64,000 nt of DNA from Comamonadaceae bacterium (GCA_027485235.1 JAIXRJ010000036.1:177760-241759), one strand, 5' to 3'. Positions 8,261-17,971 are shown, numbered from the stretch's first letter. Program-made: numbers and translations. Notes: generated by a model from the letters alone, not told the origin.

Positions 8261-8844
8261 TGTCGGGCTTCAATTTGCTCCACTATCCCACGTTGGACCA
8301 GCATCTGCGTTTGCGCCGACGCTGGCTTGCGCTGGGCTTGGGTGCGGCCTGGGGCGTGCTCTTGGCGGGGGGCTGGTTGCAATGGCAAATTGGGCAGACC
8401 GAGCAGTTGCGTCAGACTTTGCAGGGGCATGAGAGCCGATGGAAAGAGCACACAAGACAAGCCGAGGCTGGGCAATTGCTGCGCCAGCAAAACCAAGCCC
8501 AAAACGCACAAACGGCCTGGCTGACGCGTGTGCAAACGCAGCAGAGCGCGTGGACGGTCCTGCAAAGCAGTTTGCTCGAGGAAGCCCCCCGGCATGGCCT
8601 TCACTTGCAGCGCCTGCAAGTGGAAGCGGACCGGATCGAGGTGCATGGGCAAGCCCCTTCGGCGCAGGCCATGAACCGTGCTTTGCAAGCCTTGTCCAAG
8701 CGTTGGGGGCATGGCTTGTACCTGTTGAGTCAGGAAGCGGCTTTGGCCGCTGACACACCTGCACCCGGTGTGTCTTTCGTCTGGCAAGGCACATGGCCTG
8801 GTTTGAGCGATGGCCCCGTGTCCGACAGCAAGGTCAAACCATGA
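8260..8844 (+). CDS. pilN: type IV pilus inner-membrane assembly protein PilN
   Basis: The 194-residue protein starts MSGFNLLHYPTLDQHLRLRR, resembling the conserved PilN N-terminus (INLLPYR type) that docks in PilM. A single membrane helix follows (about 23-42, WLALGLGAAWGVLLAGGWLQW), then a Gln-rich periplasmic coiled coil and a small ferredoxin-like domain. ATG 8260 overlaps the pilM stop by one base, and the 3' end overlaps pilO by four (ATGA). The much longer open frame beginning at 7939 is an artefact overlapping pilM. Confidence 0.88.
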   Translation: MSGFNLLHYPTLDQHLRLRRRWLALGLGAAWGVLLAGGWLQWQIGQTEQLRQTLQGHESRWKEHTRQAEAGQLLRQQNQAQNAQTAWLTRVQTQQSAWTVLQSSLLEEAPRHGLHLQRLQVEADRIEVHGQAPSAQAMNRALQALSKRWGHGLYLLSQEAALAADTPAPGVSFVWQGTWPGLSDGPVSDSKVKP

Positions 8845-9830
8845 AACCCCGTCGCCTGTTCATGAAACTGACCCGCCGCGCCCCCGGTTCTTGGCCTGCC
8901 TTGCAGCTGTGGTGTGAGCACCAGTTCAAGCGGTGGTCCCTGGCGATGGGAGGGATCGTTTTGGGTTTTGTGGGGGTCATGTGGGTGGCCATTGACCTGG
9001 GTGCTGAGTACGAACAAGTGCAGCAAGCGGTCGACGCCGCAGCGTTGCGCCTGCAGAAGCTCCCCGCCCCTTCCTTGTCGGTGCCCAGTCGGGACCCTCA
9101 CCCAGCCAGCGCATTGCAAGCCCGTTTGACAGTGGGTGTGCCTGCGGACACCTGGACTGACGTGCAGCACGCCCTTCAGGTTCACGGCGTGCAAGTGGTG
9201 TCGCTGCGTGTCTTGCCGCAGGCCATGGGCGGACCCCTGCACAGCCAAGCGGTGGCCCTGCGATTGCAGGCGCCGTTTGAACAATGGCTGCAAGCCTGGG
9301 TTGCTCTGGCCGAGGCCGGCCCCGTGGTCTCTTTGGATCGGATGGGCGTCACGCCCATGGAGGCGTCCCAAGGGGTGCAGTTGGATGTGGTGATGCGCTT
9401 GTGGTTCAAGCCCGGCAGCGAAGTTTCTCAGGCCACAGTGGCCTGGTCTTTGGATGAGCTCAAGTCCGCGGGCTCCGGCTTGCGGGCAGGTGCCCACGCA
9501 GAAGTTTTTGTCCCGGTGGTGCGCACCCAACTGCCGCCAGTTTTGCCGCAAAGTGCCGTCGCCGCTCCAGAGCGCGCATCCGATGAAACCGCCTTGCCGG
9601 CCCATCCCTCGCTGTGGCCGATCAGCCGTGTTCGCTTGCTGGGGACATGGCAACAGGGTGTGCAATGGCAGGCGGTGTTGGGCGCTGCCCAGGCCTGGGC
9701 ACCGTTTGGACTGGGGTCGCGCGTGGCGATCGAGGGCTACCAACTGGAGTCGATCCGCCCCGATGCGGTGATCCTCCGGTCGGCACAGGGGCAGACGTTG
9801 GAAATGAAAACCTCCGGAGGTGGGCCATGA
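8841..9830 (+). CDS. pilO: PilO-PilP fusion protein
   Basis: The 329-residue protein sits where separate pilO and pilP genes are expected. Residues about 1-215 look like PilO: a basic cytoplasmic segment, a membrane helix near 35-52, a heptad-like stretch and a periplasmic domain. The last 65 residues (ISRVRLLGTWQQG...GYQLESIRPDAVIL) resemble the PilP/GspC homology-region fold that contacts the PilQ secretin. There is no lipobox, so the PilP-like part would be anchored by the PilO helix. It overlaps pilN (ATGA) and pilQ (ATGA). The PilO assignment is firm from context; the fusion call is an inference from the tail and the missing pilP. Confidence 0.75.
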   Translation: MKPRRLFMKLTRRAPGSWPALQLWCEHQFKRWSLAMGGIVLGFVGVMWVAIDLGAEYEQVQQAVDAAALRLQKLPAPSLSVPSRDPHPASALQARLTVGVPADTWTDVQHALQVHGVQVVSLRVLPQAMGGPLHSQAVALRLQAPFEQWLQAWVALAEAGPVVSLDRMGVTPMEASQGVQLDVVMRLWFKPGSEVSQATVAWSLDELKSAGSGLRAGAHAEVFVPVVRTQLPPVLPQSAVAAPERASDETALPAHPSLWPISRVRLLGTWQQGVQWQAVLGAAQAWAPFGLGSRVAIEGYQLESIRPDAVILRSAQGQTLEMKTSGGGP

Positions 9831-11221
9831 AGCGTGGGTGTGTTGTGGGTTTGGGCTGGCTGGGCCCGGCATTTTGGGCATCGGCGCAAGCCTTGCAGCC
9901 GGTCATCGATGGCGATGGCTTGTCTCCTGCGGCCAAATCGGCCGTCACGGCAGACGGTCAAGCGATCAGTTTGAATTTTCAGAACATCGAAATCCGCGCT
10001 CTTTTGCAAGTATTTGCACAGTTCACCGGTTTGAATTTGGTGGTGTCCGACACCGTTGCGGGCCAAATCACGGTGCGTTTGGTCGACGTGCCCTGGGTGC
10101 AAGCCTTGAGCATGGTGTTGCAATCGAAAGGCTTGGCATCTCGCCGCGAAGGCAATGTGCTCTGGGTGGCACCCCAAGAGGAATGGGCCTTGCGAGAGCG
10201 AAAAAACCTGGAGTCCAAGGCGGCACTCGAAGCGGTGAGTCCTTTGCAAATGTTGCCAATGCGTCTGCAGTACGCACGCGCTGCTGAAGTCGTGCAGCGC
10301 TTGTTGGGGGGCGCTGGGGCCACGGGTGCCCGATGGCTGAGCCCTCGCGGCAGCGCTTTGGCCGAACCGCGCACCAACCAGTTGTTCATCCTGGATGTCC
10401 CTGCGCGTTTGGTCGAGGTGGGGCAAATGATCCAAAAGCTGGACGTTCCGGTCAGGCAAGTCTTGATTGAGGCCCAGATTGTCGAGGCGGACGATCAATT
10501 CGGGCAGTCCTTGGGGGTTCGCTTGGGCCTGGGCATGGCGGCCAAGACGGGGGGCCAGCAGCTCAGTGTGGCGGCCACCAATGCCACCACGGGAGCGGGC
10601 GTGGTGACCGGCAACCAAGTCAATTTGCCTGCGGGCAATGCTGGGCAAACCCTCAACTTGCCATCCAGCTTGGCGGTGTCCCTGTTCAATGCGGCCGCGG
10701 ACCGCTTCATCAATGTGGAAATTTCTGCGCTGGAGGCCGATGGCCGAGGCAAAGTGGTGTCGCGTCCCAGAGTGATCACCGCCGACCAGACCAAGGCCTT
10801 GATTGAACAGGGCACCGAGCTGCCTTACCAAACCTCTGCGGGGATCGGTGTGACCGCCATCACTTTTCGCAAGGCCAACCTGAAGTTGGAGGTCACGCCC
10901 CAAATCACCCCCGAAGGTTCGGTCGTTTTGGATGTCGATGTGAACCGAGACAGTGTGGGCCAGCTGACACCGGCCGGCTATGCCATCAACACCAAACATG
11001 TCAAAACCCAAGTGCAGGTCGACGATGGGGGGACGGTGGTGCTGGGCGGCATTTACGAGGATGTCGACCGCAATGACGAAGCCAAGGTGCCCAGCTTGGG
11101 GGATGTGCCGGGCCTGGGCTGGTTGTTCAAAAACCGCAACCAGACGAGGCGAAAATCCGAGTTGCTGATTTTCTTGACCCCTCGGGTGGTGTCTGAAACC
11201 CCCAAAGCGGTGCTGCCTTGA
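9827..11221 (+). CDS. pilQ: PilQ/ComE-type secretin, short form
   Basis: A 464-residue outer-membrane secretin with a signal peptide ending near AFWASAQA. Order: a secretin/TonB short N-terminal domain (SLNFQNIEIRALLQVFAQFTGLN), one secretin N domain (LQYARAAEVVQRLLGG...LFILDVPARLVEVGQMI) and the secretin core (QVLIEAQIVEADDQFGQSLGV; VPSLGDVPGLGWLFKN; ELLIFLTPRVV). It lacks the AMIN domains of full-length PilQ (about 700 residues) and is close in size to the Haemophilus ComE secretin. An SD (CCGGAGG) lies seven bases before ATG 9827. It is the channel for type IV pili or competence pseudopili. Confidence 0.92.
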   Translation: MKRGCVVGLGWLGPAFWASAQALQPVIDGDGLSPAAKSAVTADGQAISLNFQNIEIRALLQVFAQFTGLNLVVSDTVAGQITVRLVDVPWVQALSMVLQSKGLASRREGNVLWVAPQEEWALRERKNLESKAALEAVSPLQMLPMRLQYARAAEVVQRLLGGAGATGARWLSPRGSALAEPRTNQLFILDVPARLVEVGQMIQKLDVPVRQVLIEAQIVEADDQFGQSLGVRLGLGMAAKTGGQQLSVAATNATTGAGVVTGNQVNLPAGNAGQTLNLPSSLAVSLFNAAADRFINVEISALEADGRGKVVSRPRVITADQTKALIEQGTELPYQTSAGIGVTAITFRKANLKLEVTPQITPEGSVVLDVDVNRDSVGQLTPAGYAINTKHVKTQVQVDDGGTVVLGGIYEDVDRNDEAKVPSLGDVPGLGWLFKNRNQTRRKSELLIFLTPRVVSETPKAVLP

Positions 11222-11329
11222 GCGCCCGCGCTGGCAGCAGAAGACCGGGCCTGTCGCATACACTTGCTCACCCTGTGCGGCAAACGCTTTTCCTGTTCGG
11301 TGTGGGCCGTTTTTGTGTGAGATTTCCTT

Positions 11330-11884
11330 TTGAGCATCATCTTCGTGGGCCTTCCAGGCTCTGGCAAAACCACCATTGGCAGGCAATTGGCACGCCGTTT
11401 GGCTCTGCCTTTTGTCGATTCCGACCATGTGATCGAAGCCCGTTTGGGGTGTTCGATCCGAGAGTTTTTCGCTCGAGAAGGGGAAGACAGTTTCCGCGAT
11501 GTCGAACAACAAGTGCTGGACGAGTTGAGTCTCCAGCATCAGGGCGTGTTGGCCACAGGAGGGGGGGCGGTCTTGCGCGAGGCCAACCGCCGGCACCTGC
11601 ACGAACGGGGGCAAGTGATCTACCTTCGTTCTGCGCCCGAAGATGTTTTTCGCCGCGTGCGCCACGACACGGGCCGCCCCTTGCTGCAGGTGGATGACCC
11701 CATGGGCCGCTTGCGGGCACTTTATGAAGCCCGCGATCCTTTGTACCGCGCCACGGCGCACCATGTCATCGATACTGGCCGACCCTCTGTGGCCTCTTTG
11801 GTCAACATGATCATGATGCAGCTCGAACTTTCCTCGCCTCAGCCGGTGCCTGCGGCGAAACCAGCGCCTGAGCCAGAGTGCTGA
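11330..11884 (+). CDS. aroK: shikimate kinase
   Basis: The 184-residue kinase phosphorylates shikimate at the 3-position with ATP. A TTG start at 11330 gives [20 protein letters not shown], placing the Walker A loop at residues 7-15; no in-frame ATG lies nearby. Other motifs are DSDHVIE (shikimate/Mg), GGGAVLR and RPLL. A Pro/Ala tail of about 15 residues extends beyond the family core. A 108-base gap separates it from pilQ, and aroB follows after 30 bases, the widely conserved pilQ-aroK-aroB order. Confidence 0.95.
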   Translation: MSIIFVGLPGSGKTTIGRQLARRLALPFVDSDHVIEARLGCSIREFFAREGEDSFRDVEQQVLDELSLQHQGVLATGGGAVLREANRRHLHERGQVIYLRSAPEDVFRRVRHDTGRPLLQVDDPMGRLRALYEARDPLYRATAHHVIDTGRPSVASLVNMIMMQLELSSPQPVPAAKPAPEPEC

Positions 11885-11914
11885 AAGTTTTGCCAAAGCT
11901 CTACACTTGGGGCC

Positions 11915-13042
11915 ATGTCCGAGCCCAAACTCCCCTTACCAACCGATCCCCTCCAAACGGTCGCCATTTCCCTGGACGACCGCAGTTACGACATCCACAT
12001 CGGCCAAGGCCTGCTGAGCCGTCCCGACACCTGGGTCGGATTGCCCAAGGCCCAAACAGCCATGATCGTGACCAACGACACGATTGCCCCGCTGTACGAG
12101 GCCGCTTTGCGCAGCGCCATCGCCCCGCACTATCAAAAAGTGCACACCGTGGTGTTGCCCGATGGCGAGGCGCACAAAGACTGGCAGACCCTGAACCTGA
12201 TTTTTGACGCCCTGCTTGGCCAAGGTTGCGACCGCAAGACGGTGCTGTTCGCTTTGGGCGGGGGCGTGATCGGTGATGTGACCGGCTTTGCGGCCGCCAG
12301 CTACATGCGCGGCGTGCCCTTTGTCCAAGTGCCCACCACGCTTTTGTCACAGGTCGATTCCTCGGTGGGCGGTAAAACCGCCATCAACCACCCGCTGGGC
12401 AAAAACATGATTGGCGCTTTCTACCAGCCGGTGCGTGTGGTGTGCGACCTGAACACGCTGGCCACCTTGCCCCAAAGAGAGCGCAGCGCAGGTCTGGCCG
12501 AAGTCATCAAATACGGCCCGATCGCCGATATGGCTTTTCTGGACTGGATCGAGGCGAACATCGAGGCCCTGATGGCGCAAGACCCGAAGGCGCTGGCGCA
12601 TGCCGTTCAGCGCAGCTGCGAGATCAAGGCCTGGGTGGTCGGGCAAGACGAACGCGAAGCGGGCCTGCGCGCCATCCTCAACTTTGGCCACACCTTTGGC
12701 CACGCCATCGAGGCGGGTTTGGGTTTTGGCGTGTGGTTGCACGGCGAAGCCGTGGGTTGCGGCATGGTCATGGCGGCTGAGTTGTCGCTGCGCCTGGGCA
12801 AGGTCGATGCTGCTTTTGTGGCACGCCTCAAGGCCCTGATCGAGCGCGCTGGATTGCCTGTGCGTGGCCCCGTCATCGATGCCGTTGACAATGCAGGCCA
12901 TTACATTGAGCACATGCGCCTGGATAAAAAAGCCATCGGTGGCGACATCCAGTTTGTCGTGATCGACGGCCCCGGCAAAGCCACCGTGTGCGGTGCCCCT
13001 GAAGCCCTGGTGCGCGACGTGATCCAGGCCTGCTGCGCGTGA
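11915..13042 (+). CDS. aroB: 3-dehydroquinate synthase
   Basis: At 375 residues it is normal length. It cyclises DAHP to 3-dehydroquinate, the second shikimate step, using NAD+ and a divalent metal. The NAD-binding [39 protein letters not shown], the metal ligand region EVIKYG, and [11 protein letters not shown] are all intact. It overlaps dgt by four bases (GTGA), so the two are likely coupled. Confidence 0.97.
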   Translation: MSEPKLPLPTDPLQTVAISLDDRSYDIHIGQGLLSRPDTWVGLPKAQTAMIVTNDTIAPLYEAALRSAIAPHYQKVHTVVLPDGEAHKDWQTLNLIFDALLGQGCDRKTVLFALGGGVIGDVTGFAAASYMRGVPFVQVPTTLLSQVDSSVGGKTAINHPLGKNMIGAFYQPVRVVCDLNTLATLPQRERSAGLAEVIKYGPIADMAFLDWIEANIEALMAQDPKALAHAVQRSCEIKAWVVGQDEREAGLRAILNFGHTFGHAIEAGLGFGVWLHGEAVGCGMVMAAELSLRLGKVDAAFVARLKALIERAGLPVRGPVIDAVDNAGHYIEHMRLDKKAIGGDIQFVVIDGPGKATVCGAPEALVRDVIQACCA

Positions 13043-14229
13043 GCGCCTTGCGCATCGATGGATTGGCGCTTCAAGGGTTGAACGCGCCAGGCTTGGGCAG
13101 CCTCTCGGCCTTGGCCTGCGACCCGGCGCACACACGGGGGCGTCGCTTTGCCGAGCCACCCGCGCCCACACGCAATGCATTTCAGCGCGACCGCGACCGC
13201 ATCGTGCACTCCACCGCGTTTCGGCGGCTGGTCTACAAAACGCAAGTTTTCCTGAACCACGAAGGCGACTTGTTCCGCACGCGCCTCACGCATTCATTGG
13301 AAGTGGCGCAGCTGGGCCGCTCGATTGCCCGGGCGCTGGGCCTGAATGAAGATTTGGTCGAAGCGGTGGCGTTGGCGCACGACCTGGGCCACACGCCTTT
13401 TGGACACGCGGGGCAAGACACGCTGAACGAATGCATGGCCGAGCACGGTGGTTTTGAACACAACCTGCAAAGCTTGCGCGTGGTGGATAAATTGGAGGAG
13501 CGTTACCCCGCTTTTGACGGTCTGAACCTGAGCTTTGAAACCCGCGAGGGCGTGCTCAAACATTGCTCTCGCGCCAATGCGGAGCACCTGGAGCGGACCG
13601 AGCCGGGCGGCGTCGGGCGGCGTTTCATCGACCGCAGCCAGCCCAGCTTGGAGGCCCAACTGTGCAATCTGGCCGATGCCATCGCTTACAACGCGCACGA
13701 CATCGACGACGGCGTGCGCTCTGGCCTGATCAGCATCGAACAACTGCTGCAGGTGGAACTGTTTGCGCACTACCACCAGCAAACGCTGGCCGAGCACCCG
13801 CGCTTGTCGCAAAAGCCGCGCCGTGTTCTGTACGAAACCATTCGCCGCATGTTGAGCGATCAGGTGTACGACGTGATCGACAGCACCCGGCAAGCCGTCG
13901 CCAGAGCGGGTGTGCGCAGCCTGGACGAGGCCCGGCTGGCCGGGCCCTTGGTGGCTTTCAGCCCCGACATGAAGTTGCGCAGCAGTGAACTCAAAAAGTT
14001 TTTGTTCGCGCAACTCTACCGTCACCCACAGGTCATGCACACCACCGGACAAGCGCAGCAGGTGGTGCGCGAGTTGTTTGCCGCGTATGTGGCCCAGCCC
14101 TCTGGGATGTCCGCCGACTTTGCGGCCAGCGCCGACCTGCACCGCTCGGTGGCCGATTACATCGCCGGCATGACCGATCGTTTTGCCTTGCGAGAACACG
14201 AACGCCTGACAGGGCGCAAGCTGCTGTGA
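13039..14229 (+). CDS. dgt: dGTP triphosphohydrolase-like protein
   Basis: The 396-residue HD-domain nucleotidohydrolase has metal ligands RLTHSLEV (H85) and [16 protein letters not shown] (H114, D115), followed by [12 protein letters not shown], and the C-terminal [11 protein letters not shown] region. The family (subfamily 2 dNTPase) hydrolyses dNTPs to nucleoside and triphosphate. A GTG start overlaps the aroB stop, and the stop overlaps the next GTG start, so translation runs aroB-dgt-MFS as a coupled chain. Confidence 0.93.
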   Translation: MSALRIDGLALQGLNAPGLGSLSALACDPAHTRGRRFAEPPAPTRNAFQRDRDRIVHSTAFRRLVYKTQVFLNHEGDLFRTRLTHSLEVAQLGRSIARALGLNEDLVEAVALAHDLGHTPFGHAGQDTLNECMAEHGGFEHNLQSLRVVDKLEERYPAFDGLNLSFETREGVLKHCSRANAEHLERTEPGGVGRRFIDRSQPSLEAQLCNLADAIAYNAHDIDDGVRSGLISIEQLLQVELFAHYHQQTLAEHPRLSQKPRRVLYETIRRMLSDQVYDVIDSTRQAVARAGVRSLDEARLAGPLVAFSPDMKLRSSELKKFLFAQLYRHPQVMHTTGQAQQVVRELFAAYVAQPSGMSADFAASADLHRSVADYIAGMTDRFALREHERLTGRKLL

Positions 14230-15455
14230 CTCGGGGGTCCGCCGCGGGTCCCGCTTGGCTCGTCGTTCTGGCCGGTGGCGTGGCTGCGCTGCAGGTGGGC
14301 AAGCTGCCCCCCGCCTTGCCCGCCCTGCAGGCCGAGCTGGGCCTGACCTTGGTGCAGTCGGGTTTTCTCTTGTCCATGGTGCAACTGGCCGGCATGAGCC
14401 TGGCGGTGTTCATGGGTTTGCTGGCCGACGGCATGGGCTTGAAGCGCAGCATGGTGCGGGGCTTGTGCGTGCTGGCCCTGGCCAGTGGCCTGGGCGGCTT
14501 TGCCACTTCGGTCAACGCCTTGCTGGCGCTGCGGGCCCTCGAAGGACTGGGCTTTTTGCTGGTGGCTTTGCCCGCACCGGCCTTGATTCGCCGTCTGGTG
14601 CTGCCCGCGCAACTGCCCGGCATGCTCGGCGTATGGGGCGCTTACATGCCCATCGGAACAGCGCTGCCCTTGCTCTTGGGGCCGCTGTTCATACCGGCTT
14701 GGGGCTGGGGTGCTTGGTGGTGGCTGTTGGCGATCGTGTCGCTGGGCATGGCCCTGTGGGTTTTTCGCAGCGTGCCAGCCGATCTGGCCGTGGTGCCGGC
14801 CGCAGTGGCCCTCAACGGCCAAAAGTCAGAGCCAAGCCGAGCCGTCCATGGCCCATGGCCGCGTTTGCGCCGCACCCTGAGCGCGCCGGGCCCATGGCTG
14901 GTGGCGCTCACTTTTGGCATGTATTCCGGACAATGGCTGGCGGTGGTGGGTTTTCTGCCCTCCATTTATGCCGCTGCAGGCTTGAGCGGTGCGCTGCTGG
15001 GTGTCCTCACCGCATCGGCTGCAGGCGTCAACATGCTGGGCAACATGGCGTCTGGCCGTTTGCTGCAAGCCGGTTGGTCGCCCCGCGCCACGCTGTGCTT
15101 GGGTTTTGGCGCAATGGCTTTGGGCAGCACGGTGGCCTTCATGCCCTTGACCGAAGGTCAGCCTTGGCTGCGTTTCGCCGGCGTCTTGTTGTTTTCTGGC
15201 ATGGGGGGCTTGGTGCCAGGCACTTTGTTTTCTATGGCGGTGCGATTGGCTCCGGGCGAGCAACAAGTGGCCACCACAGTGGGCTGGGTGCAGCAGATCT
15301 CCGCGCTGGGCCAGTTTTGGGGACCGCCTGCGGTGGCTGCTGTCGCCGTGCGCGCAGGCGGCTGGCAATTCACCCCATGGGTGACGGTCGGCTGCTGTGC
15401 GCTGGGGGCTGCGCTGGCTTGGGCCGCAGCCCGCTTGTATGCACAGGCAAAATGA
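14226..15455 (+). CDS. MFS transporter (CynX/NimT-like)
   Basis: The protein has 409 residues and about 12 hydrophobic segments. The loop-2/3 motif LLADGMGLKRSM matches the MFS signature (G-x3-D-x2-G-x-(K/R)), and a hydrophilic linker lies around residues 195-215. The N-terminal segment QVGKLPPALPALQAELGLTL resembles permeases of the cyanate/2-nitroimidazole type, but the substrate is unknown. A GTG start overlaps dgt. Confidence 0.85.
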   Translation: MTRGSAAGPAWLVVLAGGVAALQVGKLPPALPALQAELGLTLVQSGFLLSMVQLAGMSLAVFMGLLADGMGLKRSMVRGLCVLALASGLGGFATSVNALLALRALEGLGFLLVALPAPALIRRLVLPAQLPGMLGVWGAYMPIGTALPLLLGPLFIPAWGWGAWWWLLAIVSLGMALWVFRSVPADLAVVPAAVALNGQKSEPSRAVHGPWPRLRRTLSAPGPWLVALTFGMYSGQWLAVVGFLPSIYAAAGLSGALLGVLTASAAGVNMLGNMASGRLLQAGWSPRATLCLGFGAMALGSTVAFMPLTEGQPWLRFAGVLLFSGMGGLVPGTLFSMAVRLAPGEQQVATTVGWVQQISALGQFWGPPAVAAVAVRAGGWQFTPWVTVGCCALGAALAWAAARLYAQAK

Positions 15456-15469
15456 GGGGGATGACCGCC

Positions 15470-16015
15470 ATGAACACCCCCGAAATTGCCGACACCGTGC
15501 GCTGGCTCGAGCGCGCCGTGATTGGCCTGAACCTCTGTCCTTTCGCCAAAGCCCCGCACGTCAAGGGCCAGATCCATTACGTGGTCAGCCAGGCCAAGGG
15601 CCTCGAAGGCTTGCGCGACGAGTTGATAGAACAATTGCAGGCGCTGGCGGCCATGCCTGCGACAGAGCGTGAGACAGTGCTGCTGATCGTTCCGCAACTG
15701 CTGCAGGATTTTCTGGCGTTCAACGACTTTCTGGACGAAGCCGATGCGGTGCTTCAAGAGCTCGACTTGGAGGGCGTGTTCCAGGTGGCCAGTTTTCACC
15801 CGCAGTTCCAGTTTGCCGACACCGAGCCGGATGACATCGGCAACTTCACCAACCGTTCGCCATACCCCACGCTGCACCTGCTGCGCGAGGAAAGCATCGA
15901 CCACGCGGTGGAGGCCTTTCCTGAGGCCGAGATGATTTACGAAACCAACATCGCCACGCTGGACAAACTGGGTGCCGAGGGCTGGAAGGCGCTGGAGGTG
16001 GGGCCGAGTCCCTGA
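15470..16015 (+). CDS. DUF1415 family protein
   Basis: The 181-residue protein carries the family signature LNLCPFAKAPHVKGQIHYVVS near the N-terminus and ASFHPQFQFADTEPDDIGNFTNRSPYPTLHLLRE in the middle. Its function is unknown. ATG 15470 is preferred: a GAGGGGG ribosome site (15454-15460) is nine bases upstream, whereas ATG 15452 overlaps the MFS stop and ATG 15461 sits too close to the site. The Cys-Pro-Phe and His-Pro-Gln motifs suggest a metal- or thiol-dependent role, but this is speculation. Confidence 0.88.
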   Translation: MNTPEIADTVRWLERAVIGLNLCPFAKAPHVKGQIHYVVSQAKGLEGLRDELIEQLQALAAMPATERETVLLIVPQLLQDFLAFNDFLDEADAVLQELDLEGVFQVASFHPQFQFADTEPDDIGNFTNRSPYPTLHLLREESIDHAVEAFPEAEMIYETNIATLDKLGAEGWKALEVGPSP

Positions 16016-16105
16016 TTTTTCGCAGCAGCGACGCCTTCGCCGCGGTGCCGTCGGTCGCCCACACAGACGTTTCGCCGCCAAGGCACGGCTTCCACCATTG
16101 AAACC

Positions 16106-16978
16106 ATGAAGAAAAAATCACCGACCGTCGACAGCCAGGCCTTGCCCCCCGAAGTGCGCCCCGGCCAGTCGCTGGAGCTGCTCAAGCAACTGCACATCCT
16201 GACCCGCGAGGGCAAGCTCAACCAGGACTCGCGCCGCAAGCTCAAGCAGGTCTACCACCTGTTCCAGTTCATTGAAAAGTTGCTTCTCGAATTGCCTGCC
16301 AGTGGCGCAGGCCCCACGCTGGCTGACCACGGCGCAGGCAAGTCCTATCTGGGTTTCATCGTTTATGACCTGTTCTTCAAAGCGCTGGGCCAAGGCACGA
16401 TCTACGGCATCGAAACCCGCAGTGAATTGGTCGAATCGTCTCGCCAACTGGCTGAGCGCTTGGGCTTTGAGCGCATGCGCTTTTTGAACGTGAGCGTGGC
16501 CGAGTCCACCCAAAGTGCCGAGCTGCCCGAACAGATCGACGTGGTCACCGCGCTGCACGCCTGCGACACCGCTACCGACGACGCCATCGCCTTCGGTCTG
16601 CAAAAGAAGGCCCGATACATGGTGCTGGTGCCCTGCTGCCAGGCCGAGCTGGCCCGGGCGCTCAACCAGAACAAGGCGCTGAACCTGCAGCGCACGCCGC
16701 TGGCCGAACTGTGGCGCCATCCCTTGCACACCCGCGAAGTGGGCAGCCAGCTCACCAATGTGCTGCGCTGCCTGTACCTGGAGTCACAGGGCTACGCGAT
16801 CACCGTGACCGAACTCGTGGGCTGGGAACACAGCATGAAAAACGAGCTGATCCTGGCCAAGTACACCGGCCAGAAAAAGCGTTCTTCGGGAGAGCGTTTG
16901 CAGACGCTGCTCAAAGAGTTTGGCGTGGAAACCTTGTTGACGCAGCGTTATCCGGCCCTCGATTTGTCGCCCGTGTGA
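16106..16978 (+). CDS. SAM-dependent methyltransferase (Methyltransf_32/GSTCD-like)
   Basis: The protein has 290 residues. The glycine-rich SAM loop is ADHGAGKSYLGFIVYDLFF (about 73-91), followed by an acidic strand end GIETRSELV and the motif TALHACDTATDDAIAFGLQKKARYMVLVPCCQ. The LHAC-D and PCC motifs are those of the Methyltransf_32 group, which includes eukaryotic GSTCD and METTL25-like proteins. Substrate unknown; RNA is plausible. A lysine-rich start (MKKKSPTVD) fits nucleic-acid binding. It is monocistronic with respect to the minus-strand receptor gene that converges on it. Confidence 0.85.
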   Translation: MKKKSPTVDSQALPPEVRPGQSLELLKQLHILTREGKLNQDSRRKLKQVYHLFQFIEKLLLELPASGAGPTLADHGAGKSYLGFIVYDLFFKALGQGTIYGIETRSELVESSRQLAERLGFERMRFLNVSVAESTQSAELPEQIDVVTALHACDTATDDAIAFGLQKKARYMVLVPCCQAELARALNQNKALNLQRTPLAELWRHPLHTREVGSQLTNVLRCLYLESQGYAITVTELVGWEHSMKNELILAKYTGQKKRSSGERLQTLLKEFGVETLLTQRYPALDLSPV

Positions 16979-16986
16979 TCGGAGGG

Positions 16987-17955
16987 TCACTCCGCTTCGA
17001 TCTTTGCATCGCGTATCGCCTTGGCCCACTTGACGGTTTCGGCTCTGTTGCGCTGGGCCAGCGCTTCGGGGGTGCCGGGGGCGGTTTCAAAACCGATGGC
17101 CGCGAACTTCTCTTGGATGTCCTTGTCGTTGGCCGCAGCGTTCAATGCCTTGTTCAGCTTGGCGATCACGTCGGCCGGCGTGCCTGCGGGCGCGAACATG
17201 GCAAAGTAAGCGATCAGTTCGTAGTCCCTCAGGCCCAGAGCTTCGTTGACGGTGGGCAATTCGGGGATGGCTTTGGAGCGCTGCAAAGAAGTGACGGCCA
17301 GGCCGCGGACCTTGCCAGCCTTGACCTGGGGCAGCATCACCGCAAAGTCGGCGGTGAACACATTCACCTGTCCGCCGATCAGGTCGGTCATGGCGGCGGG
17401 GCCGCTTTTGTACGGCACATGGGTCATGTCGATCCCTGCCATGCTTTGCAGCATTTCGGTGGACACGCGCTGCGAGGTGCTGGCGCTGGCAAAGGTCACT
17501 TGTGTGGGTTTGGACTTGGCCAGGGCCACGAGTTCTTTGAGGTTTTTGGCGGGCACCTCGTTGTTGACCGACACGATCAGAGGCACCGAGCCGATGTAAC
17601 CAATGGGCGCAAAAGCCGTGTCCTGGTCGTAGGGCAGCTTTTTCATCAGGCTCTTGAGGGCCGCGTTGGTGCTGTTGGTGCCGACCATCAGGGTGTAGCC
17701 GTCGGGTGCTGACTTGGCCACGGCGTCCGCACCCAGCATGCCGTTCACACCCGCTTTGTTTTCAATGATGATGGGCTGGCCCAGGCTTTCGGACATTTTT
17801 TGCGCAAAGGCCCGGCCGATCTGGTCGGTGGCGCTGCCCGCTGCAAAGGGCACGATGGCCTTGATCGGTTTGCTGGGGTAGGTCTGGGCATGAACAGCGG
17901 TGGTGGCCAGGCCGAATACCAAGGTCAGCAAGCCAGCGAGGTGAATGGTTTTCAT
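16987..17955 (-). CDS. Bug-family tripartite tricarboxylate transporter receptor (TctC-like)
   Basis: A 322-residue periplasmic solute-binding protein. The signal peptide MKTIHLAGLLTLVFGLATTAVHAQ ends in an AxA site, then TYPSKPIKAIVPFAAGSATD, the classical Bug N-terminus with the ligand-carboxylate loop. ATG 17955 has a GGAG site about eight bases upstream; a further 12 upstream residues in frame are not signal-like. Bug proteins are very abundant in Comamonadaceae and often work without adjacent TctAB, as here. It lies just downstream of the AtuA-like pair on the same strand (16-base gap), suggesting co-transcription and a shared organic-acid substrate. Confidence 0.92.
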   Translation of the reverse strand: MKTIHLAGLLTLVFGLATTAVHAQTYPSKPIKAIVPFAAGSATDQIGRAFAQKMSESLGQPIIIENKAGVNGMLGADAVAKSAPDGYTLMVGTNSTNAALKSLMKKLPYDQDTAFAPIGYIGSVPLIVSVNNEVPAKNLKELVALAKSKPTQVTFASASTSQRVSTEMLQSMAGIDMTHVPYKSGPAAMTDLIGGQVNVFTADFAVMLPQVKAGKVRGLAVTSLQRSKAIPELPTVNEALGLRDYELIAYFAMFAPAGTPADVIAKLNKALNAAANDKDIQEKFAAIGFETAPGTPEALAQRNRAETVKWAKAIRDAKIEAE

Positions 17956-17971
17956 GAGGGTCTCCGAATTT

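Noticed and set aside
9737..11896. 719-residue open frame antisense to pilQ and aroK
   Set aside because: Runs through two recognised genes and has no family character.
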